From positions 118,248,897 to 118,312,896 of the forward strand of contig OX638370.1 of the NCBI GenBank assembly GCA_951812925.1: a DNA stretch of 64,000 nt, written 5' to 3'. The position numbers were made by a program, and so were the translations under genes. Of this stretch, positions 11,832-21,494 are shown in pieces; position 1 is the stretch's first letter, and the number at the start of each line of letters is the position of its first letter. Source of the stretch: Calliopum simillimum (Eukaryota > Arthropoda > Insecta > Diptera > Lauxaniidae). The notes below the pieces were generated by a model. It did no database searches. It saw only the letters and a list, made by a program, of their open reading frames with translations, and was not told the origin of the DNA.

Positions 11832-12741
11832 TTCGGTGTACAACTTAAAAACCGGAATTTTTTAGCAAAATTTGATGCTTTATTGTGGAAAAATGTTACA
11901 ATATATTTTATTCAAAGTATTGTCCATTGGAAGCTACAACATTTCCCCATCTTTCAGGCAATTTATGAATTCCATCCCAAAAAAATTGCGCCGGCTTGGC
12001 GGCCAAAAATGAATCGAGCCAATTTTCGATATCTTGAACTTAAGTGAACCGTATTCCTGATAGGGCATTCTGCATTGATCGGAACAAATGGTAGTCTGAT
12101 GGTGCAAGGTCTGGGCTATAAGGCGGGTGAGGCAAAATTTGTATAGATTTCCCATCCGTTGTTTTCCAGGTAATTTTTGACTGGGGCAGCAATATGCGGC
12201 CGAGCGTTATCGTGGTGGAAAATGATTGACTCGTGTCTGGTCGCATACGTTGGCCGCTCTGCCTGGATTTTCTGCTTTAATCGGATCAATTGTTGACGAT
12301 AGAGTTGAGCATTAATGGTTTGGCCACCTGGCAACAGCTCATAATGGATCACACCTAGCTGGTCCTGACCAGGACGTTCTTTGTCTTCGACATCAAAATC
12401 ACCACTTTTAAACCGTCGAAACCACTCACGACAGCTTGATTCAGCCGGAGCATAGTCCCCATAAACTTCTTCAAGCAAACTATGACTTTCCGCAGCAGTT
12501 TTCTTTGCAAAAAAATGACCCAACAGAACCTCCCGCAAATGCTGTCTTTTTCTCCAATTTTCGAAGTTATTCATCGTGAAAAATAATAATGATGCACACA
12601 AGATAAAATTGTTTTGTTGACTGATTTTGACAGCTGTCAAATGTACCTTCCAAATTACATATATATAAAGTTCGAGCTTTCACGATATTTGTTACTACGG
12701 ACATCCACCGTCAAATTCCGGTTTTTAAGTTGTACACCCAA
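11832..12741 (-). mobile_element. Internally deleted mariner element (copy 2)
   Basis: The ends are inverted repeats of about 30 bp: TTCGGTGTACAACTTAAAAA at 11832 and its near complement ending GTTGTACACCCAA at 12741 (one or two mismatches). TA lies outside both ends (11830-11831 and 12742-12743). The length is 910 bp against about 1.3 kb for a full mariner. TIRs and coding sequence differ from copy 1, so this is a separate mariner family. It is in the intron of the plus-strand gene, inserted antisense to it. Confidence 0.92.
11908..12574 (-). pseudogene. mariner transposase, internally deleted and frameshifted
   Basis: The minus-strand frame starts MNNFENWRKRQHLREVLLGH at 12574 and runs through the N-terminal helix-turn-helix region (KKTAAESHSLLEEVYGDYAP, then WFRRFKSGDFDVEDKERPG). 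At about residue 70 it joins directly to LGVIHYELLPGGQTINAQLY, which lies well downstream in an intact transposase. The missing part includes the first catalytic Asp (the GDEKW region). The second Asp is kept in HDNARPH. The third (YSPDLAPSDYHLF) is kept but in another frame, because of a frameshift near 12140-12180. The C-terminal tail ends at a TAA at 11910-11908. The deletion junction is in frame, so the N-terminal 174 codons stay open. A DNA-binding-only fragment is conceivable but no evidence shows expression. Confidence 0.9.
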
Positions 12742-13033
12742 TATATATCAAAATCCTGACAAGTTAACGCAATTTTGGTGTCGGATTCGGATTGGTTTTA
12801 TTTTTTAAAATTTTTTTCGATTTAAATGGAAATTTTAGTACAATTTTTAAATGAGATTTTTTAAAAACGGCCCGACGGTTTTTTTTAATTTTTTCTCCAC
12901 AATGCTCAAAAAACTCCAAAGAAAAACTTTCTATAAGAATTTCAACTGAGCACGCACGTTTAGGTTGAGCGATGTATACCATCGCCGTGTATATACTATA
13001 TAATAATTATATAATTATGGATCGAATGAAATA

Positions 13034-13223
13034 CTGAACTTTTAGTCATATATTTGCAAAGATCGATTTACATATAAATCTATCAATGCATTTTCTAACA
13101 CAAATATTTCACTATAGCCGTGTTTTTAATCCGTTCCTTGATTCGTCATAATTGTGTGTTAGAAAATGCATTGATAGATTTATATGTAAATCGATCTTTG
13201 CAAATATATGACTGATAGTTCAA
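13034..13223. repeat. Hairpin with a 57-bp perfect stem
   Basis: 13046-13102 (TCATATATTTGCAAAGATCG onwards) is repeated exactly as its reverse complement at 13155-13211, separated by 52 nt. Weaker pairing (ACTTTTAG against CTGATAGT) extends the stem to about 69 bp. It lies in the intron, 550 bp upstream of the 24-nt microexon. It is probably a very recent MITE or foldback copy, since the arms have not diverged. Confidence 0.9.
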
Positions 13224-13774
13224 TTAAAAAATCAATTTCAATATATAAATGTCATTAAGCAACACAGAGAATGAAATACTTAAAAGCAAAATTTTAACAA
13301 ATTGTTTGAGTTGCGTCACTCTGGAAATCAATATGCGATTTATTAGAAAATATGTTTCAAATAATTTTTATTTTAAAGTTTAGTTAAAAACCTTTTAGTT
13401 TTATCAAAATGTTACGAATTTTGGATCAACAGCAGCGATATAAGTGACAAACATATGATTTCATAAAAAATTATTAATTTATAATTAAAGATACTTTTGA
13501 CTGCATAAGAGCATAATGTTACAAATTATTGACATACAGCAGTTAACTGAATTGAAATATCGTCACTCTTAGGCCAGATGTTTTTCTTTTACAAAATGGT
13601 TCAATGAAGTAACGCCAGAAGTATGGCACGAAAAAGTATAAAATCAATAACTTTCACTATTTTGAAACTGGCCTTAGAGTGGCAATATATTACAGCAAAC
13701 GCTAGAAAAAATTCTATTTCTTCATAAACTTTTTAAAAAAAATTAATTTCTTATAAAATTTTTCATTTATGCAG
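13224..13774. other. Intron just upstream of the microexon
   Basis: AT-rich non-coding sequence ending in the acceptor TTTTTCATTTATGCAG. Nothing else recognised. Confidence 0.5.
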
Positions 13775-13798
13775 ATATCAGCATGGAAAGGATCACAG
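13775..13798 (+). CDS. 24-nt microexon (ISAWKGSQ)
   Basis: A pyrimidine-rich acceptor (TTTTTCATTTATGCAG, ending 13774) and a consensus donor GTGAGT (13799) enclose 24 nt coding for the eight residues ISAWKGSQ in phase 0. The preceding exon (4964-5075) ends in phase 0 and the next (14242) starts in phase 0, so the microexon can be included or skipped without changing frame, as in regulated microexons of neuronal and cytoskeletal genes. The exon call rests on splice signals and frame, not on homology. Confidence 0.68.
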
Positions 13799-14241
13799 GT
13801 GAGTTTTGCTGGTGATATGTACTTTATTAAAACAACTTATGAAGTAATTTTGTTTATTAAACTTATGAAGTAATTTTGTTTATTAAACTATTTTCATTTA
13901 CATGCATAATTCTTTTAACCCCTCAAATTTTATATGTTTTTAAATTGATAAATATCAGTTTTTTTCTTAATTTAAACTTGTGTTGATTTTCAGTTTTTAT
14001 ATCTTCATGTCTTTATATTTGAGTTTATTTTAATGTTTTGGTTTACTGTCATTTGTTTCCCAGACCTATAACGGCTTTCCATTCTCGGTTTTTATAGCCG
14101 TTTCCAAAAAAAGTATAAATTATTTTTTTTTTTTTTTTTGTTTTCCTATCAAATTTTTAAAATAAAATTAAACTAATTAGTTCCTTCTTAATTTAATTTC
14201 ATTGCTCGCTAATTGTTGGATTTGCTTGCTGACCCACGTAG
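13799..14241. other. Last intron of the plus-strand gene
   Basis: A 443-bp intron between GTGAGT and CCCACGTAG. It contains a near-exact tandem duplication of about 28 bp (CTTATGAAGTAATTTTGTTT unit, 13838-13893) and a poly-T tract (14124-14140). No exon in it. Confidence 0.65.
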
Positions 14242-14646
14242 AGTTCACTCTCCAAGGCATTCCGCTTTAATACAAAACCCCGCAACGCTGGCGATCGCTC
14301 TTCCTATGGCAATTCCACTTCTCCAACCCCTTCGTACAGCAGCAGTGAAGGCGGCAACGGTGGAATTTATGCCACAGTAGGTCCACCATTGTTGCCACAC
14401 TATCCCCCACCAAATACAGCACCACCACCGCCACCAACGATCAACTATGGACCGCCGCCACCCGGTCATCGAGTAAGCGCACCACCTTCTAGTGCCAGTG
14501 CCAGTAGTAGTGGTGGCGTTGGTACAAGCGAATCAATATCAGATCCACATATGAATTTACTCTATGGCCAACATCGACGTGTGAAGAGCATCAGTGATAT
14601 TGGCCTAGCAGCATCAGCATCGCCAGCTACTGGTTCACCCGTATGA
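14242..14646 (+). CDS. Last coding exon of the unassigned plus-strand gene, Pro/Ser-rich C-terminus
   Basis: The acceptor is CCCACGTAG (AG at 14240-14241). The frame opens SSLSKAFRFNTKPRNAGDRS and runs 134 codons to TGA at 14644-14646. The segment holds a Ser/Thr/Gly-rich part (YGNSTSPTPSYSSSEGGNGG), a proline cluster with PPPNTAPPPPP and YGPPPPG (possible SH3 or EVH1 ligands), a poly-Ser/Ala part, and a more conserved-looking end (DPHMNLLYGQ, then RRVKSISDIG) before the stop. Codon use is far more GC-rich than the surroundings, as expected of selected coding sequence. The part upstream of the first in-frame Leu was recovered by extending to the splice site. No catalytic domain is present; it is probably a disordered C-terminal tail. 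The gene name is unknown to me. Confidence 0.85.
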   Translation, partial: SSLSKAFRFNTKPRNAGDRSSYGNSTSPTPSYSSSEGGNGGIYATVGPPLLPHYPPPNTAPPPPPTINYGPPPPGHRVSAPPSSASASSSGGVGTSESISDPHMNLLYGQHRRVKSISDIGLAASASPATGSPV

Positions 14647-14902
14647 GAATCAATTATAATGTAATCCCGTTATTATCGTGGGAGTGAATGTTGAAATTCA
14701 TTACCAACGAAATATAACGTTATACACATACATAACTATATACATACGTACATGTGAACATATGTGTTAAATATTTAGGTAATTAAACCACACATGTTGA
14801 TTTACTTAGTACATGTGCGCCCAGTAGGAATTATATCACGGTGTCGAAAACTCAATTTAAATCAATTTTTAGGAAACCCCTTTCTTTATTGCAAACCAAC
14901 AA

Positions 14903-14908
14903 AATAAA
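14903..14908 (+). other. Possible polyadenylation signal of the plus-strand gene
   Basis: AATAAA lies 257 nt after the stop codon of the last exon, in AT-rich 3' sequence. It is the nearest canonical hexamer downstream; actual use is inferred only from position. Confidence 0.45.
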
Positions 14909-15699
14909 ACAAAAATCTCAACACTTTAATCTATAATTTTTCAGTTCTCTTTCTTTTCGAATTTTTCTTAGTCACTGATTAAATTTGCCATTAACAATAT
15001 AAGTTGCATTTTAATTTAAATTCTACTTACAAATTGAAATCATTACCGTTTAATTTTGTTACACTACACAATTGCAACAGTTTCGCTAAGCTTCATTGCC
15101 CCCATGGGTAATTAGGCGAATCATTTGGCAGCATTAATAATTCAAAGCATGGAAACATATTTCATGCATTATGGGAACTGAATTTAATAGGGTAAGTACC
15201 AGGTATGGCTAAAATGTACACTTTCATGTACGTATGTAAGTCAACGTTAAAATTAAAAAAATCAAGATAAATCTCAACATTTTAGTAATGACTTGAAAAC
15301 AATACTAATGTTTGTATGTAGGTATATTAGATAGAGTCGAAATGAAGATTCATTTCCACAACGTCTCAAAAGTTAGAAGGATATCTGGATCATTTTTTTT
15401 CGCATTGCGAACAACCTGAGTAGCAATTTGATTTGAACCACTCACTGCACAAAGTGATTAACTCCACTTTTCCAAAAATTTCTTTAAATGTCAAAGCACT
15501 TGGTTTAGTCATAGCTTAATAATAAACTAGAGTTCGCCTTGTGGCCGAAATTCGACCATTTCGATTTGACCACAAAATAAAGGAAAAAGTCTTTATACAC
15601 TTCCTTGGTCGATAAAACACAAAAAGCTTTAAATATTCTTCCTTAGGGTTCAGGTTATCTGCATCGGTGCAGCAGCTTAGTTGCAATATCGTACATTCC
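14909..15699. other. Intergenic sequence, nothing recognised
   Basis: Non-coding AT-rich DNA between the 3' end of the plus-strand gene and the tandem array. No promoter or RNA gene seen. Confidence 0.5.
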
Positions 15700-16400
15700 A
15701 TTTAGAGGCGTGTAGCTCCTACTAAAGAGCAAACAGTTTTTGATATCTTTCTGTACCAAAATTCATAAAAATCAATCATGTTATATAGTGCTCACTCTAT
15801 ATCTATACCAAATTTCATAAAAATCGTATGCAGTATTTCCGCCATGAGAGCGTTTTTTTCATTTAGGGGCGTGGCACTGCCCACTGAAAACATAATGGCC
15901 ATGTAATCGTTCCTTAGTGCCAATCCCATATCCATACCAAATTTCGTTGAAACCAATGCAGCGGTTTAGCGTGAGAGCGTTTTTCCCATTTAGGGGCGTG
16001 GCACCGCCCACTGAAAAACATAATGGTCATATTATCGTTCCTTGGTAATAACCCTATCTCCATATAAAATTTCATTAAAATCGATGCAGCGGTTTAGCTG
16101 TGAGAGTGTTTTTTCCGTTTAGGGGCGTGTCACCGCCCACTGAAAAACATAATGGTCATATTATTGTTCCTTAGCGCTAACCCTATCTCCATACTTAATT
16201 TCGTTAAAATCGATGCTGCGGTTTAGCCGTGGGAGCGTTTTTTCCATTTAGGGGCGTGGCACCGCCCACTTAAAAAAAATATAGTCCTATGCACTGCTCC
16301 TTCTCACAACCTTTCCAACAAAAAAAAATCAAGCAAATCGGTTGAGATTTAGGTATAGAAACAGGGACTGAACCGATTTCGTTTGCCTATTTATATATAG
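15700..16400. repeat. Tandem array, unit about 129 bp, GGGGCGTGGCACCGCCCACT
   Basis: The block TTTAGGGGCGTGGCACCGCC recurs with GGGGCG at 15866, 15993, 16122 and 16251 (spacings 127, 129 and 129 bp); a diverged GAGGCGTGTAGCTCC copy lies at 15703. Each unit also holds ATAATGGTCATATTATCGTT, ACCCTATCTCCATA and GATGCAGCGGTTTAGCCGTG. The array ends near a TTATATATAGATTTC tail at 16390. The GTGGCACCGCCCAC palindrome also appears at 47343, 47641 and (reversed) 59550, so the units belong to a wider fly repeat class. It is non-coding. Confidence 0.85.
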
Positions 16401-19400
16401 ATTTCCGAAATGATGGCGATTACCATCATTAATTGACAAAATTTGTTTGGCCATTGGCAAATAAAAAGGTTACTTCAGAAGCCATTTTGGCTTAATTCGT
16501 GCTAAAATTCATTCCTCATGTTAAGCATGGTTACTATAAATAGTTGAGAACAAGTGAAAATGGCGTGACCTCGCACACAGCTGAATAAGAAGACTCTATT
16601 TTTGAATCATTGTTGATATCCATTTTGTGAACAAAAATATTATAATCAAAAAACATTTTTTTTTGCCAAAATGTACCTCTCTTCAGGAAAATCCAAATCG
16701 ATCTAATGGTTTTTCTCGGAACGAAAAAAAAAATGAAGCAAGGGCTTAAAATTTTCGTTTTTGATAAAAATAATAAAAATTAACATTTTTGTTAATTTTT
16801 CGGTCCAGAAAATCCTTTGTGTGTTATTGAGAGGTATCCTTTTTTTAAAAGCTTAGAACTCGGAAACTGGGAATCCAATTGAAAAACGGTAAATTATGTC
16901 TTGTTGATAATAAATTCGGCTGTCTGAATCCAAAAATTAATTTTACTTGTTGCTGTTTTTGTTAAGTAGATGTCAAAACTATGATTTTTTCACTTTTGAA
17001 CCAGGATTATTAAGGATACTGATGTAATAGAAAGAAATCAAGATCAGGTTCGTAATTAGGAGATCCTAATCCACCATAAACGGCTATAAAAACAGAGGAC
17101 AGGAAACCATAGTTGATCTTTAGGGCGGTAGGGTATAAAAAAAATGGACCACCGGAGACATGACTCTGTTGCAAAATTAGTCTTGAAGTGTAAATTTGTC
17201 ATTATATGCAATATATCTCTCATCAAAACGCTTCAAAATCATCATTTTTCTATACTGTGGCTAAAATGTCACAAACGTGGCAGCAAAATTTGTTAATTTC
17301 GACCTCAAAGCCGTAAATTCATACTTTTAGTTGATCTACTTAAAAGGTGAGTTTTTAGAGTGTGTTTACACAAGACAGCATGAAGAAACTTGCAAAAATC
17401 AAAAAAAAATTATCTGCCAATTTTACAACTCGAAAAAACACAGTTATCTAAGAATCACCCATATATATTTTATTGTACTGTCCTATAATATATTTTGGCC
17501 AAAATAAATCGCCTACATCAAATGCAATACTTTGCAATTACTGATTTACCTTCAAAGCTTTGCCGTTTCTCTGATTTCCTTATCTTACGCCATTTTTCAT
17601 GTGACATTTATTTGGTCTTCCAGGTCCTCTTCGCTGGTGGTGTCCGAAGAGTTTGTTCCATTTACCCCTATAGTTCAAGCACCCTTCTTTTGCTTGGCTT
17701 ACGTATCACGTATAATCAGAGAATTTTATGGAATACTTTGGATTATGCTATTGCAACTTCTTCCAAATTATATAGGGTATTTAGGGTAATTTGCGAGAGA
17801 TACTCAAAATGCAAAAGTAGCAACGATTCAAAACTTTTTAAATTTGTCATTCTCGGCTCACTCGTAATCGATTTTCGAATACAATATGTACTAAGTAATT
17901 TCACATAAACATAAAATAAATATGAATCAAAATTATTCTCAGTATTGTAAAATCAAGTATATATGGGGTAGAAGTAATCCACGAAAGATAAGAATTTGAA
18001 AAATAACTTAAATTTTTATAATTTTTTAAAGTTTCATGTTCTGGGGTAATAATATTTTTTCAGAAACTATTTATAACATGAACAAAATGTTTATGATCAT
18101 AGCTTTTGTAATTTTGTCCAAATTGAGATATTAAAAAATATTTATTCGATGATTTTTAATGAAGAATCATTAAAAAATTGTGAAAGTAAAATCTATTTTT
18201 TAAATGTTAGTCTTTCGTGGAACAAATATACATAGATACATATTTATAATTATCTACAAAAAGTAAGTGCATATGTACAAAAAATGTCATTGATAAAATT
18301 AAAAAAAAAAACTAATTTACATAATTAAGCAATTAATTAAAAGTAAATTACTTATTGTAAAATATATTAAAAAACTATTTCATTAAAAAGTGTCATATTT
18401 ATAAAACATAATAATTAACAAAATTAAATAGCATATAGTCTAAATATATTAAATTGAATTAATGTCTTAATTTAAATATAAGTATTAAATTTTTTATTTT
18501 ACATTATACGGATTTGTGCATTTTATATTAAAGCAAATAAATATATTAAACTTAATATTAAGTTTAGTAATAAGGATTTTGTATATTGCAAATGATCTGT
18601 CAATACAGCTACTATACCAAAAAATATTTCTTCAGATATTAATATTGAAATTGTATATGTAAATATTTATATTTTGTAAGAAAAGCATGGCAAAGAATGT
18701 ACGTATGTATTCAAGAATTTTGAAATAAATGTAAAGCATAACCAAAACTTTGATATTTTTATTTACATAAACATGTATGTATGTACCCATTATTACATAA
18801 ATAGGCAAACGAAATAAAGCGAAACGAAAAAAAAAATAATGAGCCAAATGTAAAAATGCTCGGTGCCATAAGTATCTTGACACCAACTTTGCATAATCAC
18901 TGATAGATAGAATAGATTCAGATTTATTTCGATGACTTGGAGTATACTGAGCTACAAAAGGTAAGAACATTTTTTTTCGCTCTTGGAGTGTTGCCGTATT
19001 CGGAAAAAAACCGATATTCTAGGCATGACTTTATTTCAACTATTTTATAGCGAGAAACATTTTGTTTAAAAGAAAATTAAATCATGTTTCTAATAGTGCA
19101 TTATTTGTTGGAATCGATCTAAAAATTGTTGAGTTATAGCAGTCGAAATTTAAAATATTTGATATGATATTCAGTTTGTTTATGCCAGCCCTTCCAAATG
19201 GTCATCTGAGGAGCAAGTCCCATTAAACCATATGGTTTTCAGTAAATACAAAATTTAGTACACGGGTTAACATAATTGGGAATATGTAACAACATAAACT
19301 TCAAACTGCTGCCTTCATTTAGGTACAGAAGTCAAGAACTTTTGATATTGTCCTTTGAAGAAAAGAGATACCTACGTCTAAAAATGGAAATAAAGAAATT

Positions 19401-19424
19401 AATTTGAACTACACAGAAACATTT
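16401..19424. other. Intergenic sequence, nothing firmly recognised
   Basis: About 3 kb of AT-rich DNA. A 137-codon open frame at 17495-17908 (+) overlaps another open frame at 17532-17789, has no recognisable domain and looks accidental. I see no splice-bounded exons, RNA genes or clear inverted repeats. Confidence 0.45.
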
Positions 19425-19430
19425 TTTATT
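19425..19430 (-). other. Polyadenylation signal for the small secreted peptide gene
   Basis: AATAAA on the minus strand, 143 nt beyond the stop codon at 19573. It fits the 3' end of a compact single-exon gene whose promoter is at 19796-19830. Confidence 0.5.
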
Positions 19431-19572
19431 TTTAAGTTTAACACAAGATTTACAGAAAAACTACTTCAATCGAATTGAGTCCTTTACCAAAACACCGCAA
19501 AATTAATAAAGCTCCTTTCCTGCTGGGTTTCATACATTTAACCGTTGGATGATTAAATGTAACAGCCATTAG

Positions 19573-19737
19573 CTAACGACGCTTATCTCCCGCATCGTTA
19601 TCAGGACGTCTAGTTGTTGTGGTGGCAGGACGTCCACGTGGACTAGGATGTGGCTCAGCTGCTGTTGATTTCAGTAGATCCATGCTACAAAGGACAGCTA
19701 ACAGCGTAAAAATGAAGAAAACACTTAGAAATTTCAT
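19573..19737 (-). CDS. Small secreted basic, Pro/Arg-rich peptide (54 residues)
   Basis: The minus-strand frame from ATG at 19737 to TAG at 19573 encodes MKFLSVFFIFTLLAVLCSMD, a classic signal peptide (hydrophobic core residues 4-18), then LLKSTAAEPHPSPRGRPATT and on to TTRRPDNDAGDKRR. Cleavage is likely after the Ala-Ala at about residues 26-27, leaving a mature peptide of about 28 residues with six Arg and five Pro. This layout resembles short fly secreted peptides such as proline/arginine-rich antimicrobial peptides and male accessory-gland peptides, but there is no specific match I can name. The gene is intronless in the coding part and has its own TATA/initiator promoter and AATAAA. It is too short for usual open-frame cutoffs. 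The function (immune, reproductive or other) is unknown. Confidence 0.78.
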   Translation of the reverse strand: MKFLSVFFIFTLLAVLCSMDLLKSTAAEPHPSPRGRPATTTTRRPDNDAGDKRR

Positions 19738-19793
19738 TTCCTCTTTTTTTTACTATCGAAGTTCTCAAGTAGACGGCGCAATACCTTGGCTTT

Positions 19794-19830
19794 ACTGACA
19801 CCAAATTCCACAATCGATCAGAGTTTTATA
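19794..19830 (-). promoter_or_regulatory. TATA box and TCAGT initiator of the small peptide gene
   Basis: On the minus strand TATAAA (19830-19825, in GTCTATAAAACTC) is followed 34 nt downstream by TCAGT (19798-19794), the arthropod initiator. That gives a 5' leader of about 59 nt before the ATG at 19737. Spacing and motifs are those of a strong TATA-type fly promoter, typical of tissue-specific or inducible genes. Confidence 0.7.
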
Positions 19831-20890
19831 GACATTTTGTTTTCTGTAGCTTCTCTAATTAATTTGGAGAATGGCCGCACATCAATTTGAATCTAATGAT
19901 AAAGATCTTTCAAACTTTTTATACGATCACTTGGATGTGAAGATTACAATTTTAATGTGCTGAAAAACTGTCAAGATCAATTTGGTTTTGATGCCACAAA
20001 ATAGAATTTGTTGGCAGAACAGCAGTCATACACTTACACTTGTGCACACGCTAATAATGTTGTTAACAAGACGCTGAGTGTAAGCAAACGTTTATGCAAT
20101 TAGTTCGTCGTTAACCCATTGTTGGCTGCAGCTTCCACTGCAGAGACCCATTAACGGAAATTGACCGACCGGTTTTAATGAAATTTACACAGTGTATTAG
20201 AAAATGTCATATCATAGGGTAAAAAAGTGGGCGATGCTATGCCACCCAAAAAATTAACTCATCATATCTCTGAAACTATTCAACGCAGATAGATGATTAG
20301 GAAAAACAATGTTTACTTAAAAAATCGGCGTTACCACGCCCCTAAAAAAAAAATAAACTCTTATATTTTTATATCTTACTTGACGTATTAAAAGGCAGGC
20401 AAAAAAAAACAATTTTCGTTGCAAAAATGGTAAAAACTCCCACGATCCCAAACAATAACAACTTGAGTGAAGATTTGCTTGTAAGGAAAGTACTTATGTC
20501 TTTTCTGTCACTGCGGTTTTTACAGTTTTAACAAGGAGTGGTGTTAATTGTAACTTTCCGTGTGTTATGGATATGCATTTATGCATTTGTTTGTAATCGT
20601 ATAGTAAAGCAATTATTGTAATTTTATTGTCTAAGGCATAAAACAATGACAAGATTTATTACAACTGTTGTTGATTCGCTGAATCATTTTTAAATGGATA
20701 CATTAATAACGCCAAACAAACCAACTAAATACCTCATTTACACAAGCATTTCCAATCTAAATAACAGTTGTGTTCAGCAAGAACTCTGTTGATACTTACT
20801 CGTATATTCAAATTACAAGCTCAAAATATTGTTAAACGATTGAACATATTTGTATGAATGTATATTAGATAGTATCGATACAAAAAAAAA
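19831..20890. other. Intergenic; holds a diverged dispersed repeat
   Basis: At 20228-20345 lie GGGCGATGCTATGCCACC, CATATCTCTGAAACTATTCA and GGCGTTACCACGCCCCT, matching in order the segment at 8838-9010 and the reversed one at about 59530-59640. The rest is AT-rich and featureless, apart from normal upstream sequence of the peptide gene. Confidence 0.5.
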
Positions 20891-21494
20891 AGTTCGCTTT
20901 AAACCGCCCATTTTGAAAGGTTATCCGTTTTGATTTTTAAGAAAAAAAAAACTTTTTTTTCGACCTTAGGACAGGATGCTCAAAAACGAAAATCGCCCCC
21001 TTAAACTATGCAATATTCTTTTTTTAGCATTTGACCATTTCAAACAGTATGCAAATAAATTTAAAAAAACCTTGCATAGTTTTAGGGGGCAATTTTCGTT
21101 TTCGAACATCCTGTTTTTCATATTTTGTACTTAAGTTTTAGATTCGCTATAACTTCTTGAATTTCAACAATTTGAGGAAACTTTGTAGATATAAATTTTG
21201 TAATTTTTTATGGGCTTCAATTTTATGAAGACTCCTTGGCATCTTAGGGTGGTAGAAACTGAGATAATGAGTACAACTAGTCGAAAAAAACATTTGAGAT
21301 TAATTACTTCTATGAATGAAATCGAAACATCGAGTCATTTACAACGATATACTATACTTAATGATCGGACGTCAAATGGCGGAGCAATAGGAAAAAATCA
21401 AATCCCGTATTAATTTGGAGGTCGAAACTTTTTTTTTTTTTTTCTTAAAAATCAAAACCGATAACCTTTCAAAGTGAGCGGTTTAAAGCGAACT
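20891..21494. mobile_element. Double-hairpin foldback element
   Basis: The outer arms pair: AGTTCGCTTTAAACCGCCCA (20891) with the complement ending GGTTTAAAGCGAACT (21494), then through CGTTTTGATTTTTAAG (left) with CTTAAAAATCAAAAC (right), up to poly-A/T runs; arms about 77 bp. Inside the left half is a second, independent inverted repeat: AGGACAGGATGCTCAAAAAC and CGCCCCCTTAAACTATGCAA (20970-21012), with its near complement at 21072-21115. The interior right of it contains an open frame of 67 codons (21210-21413) without recognisable motifs. No target duplication could be assigned. Probably a non-autonomous DNA transposon. Confidence 0.8.

Noticed and set aside
17495..17908. 137-codon open frame on the plus strand
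   Set aside because: Composition like its AT-rich surroundings, overlapped by another frame, no motif, no good start context; judged chance.
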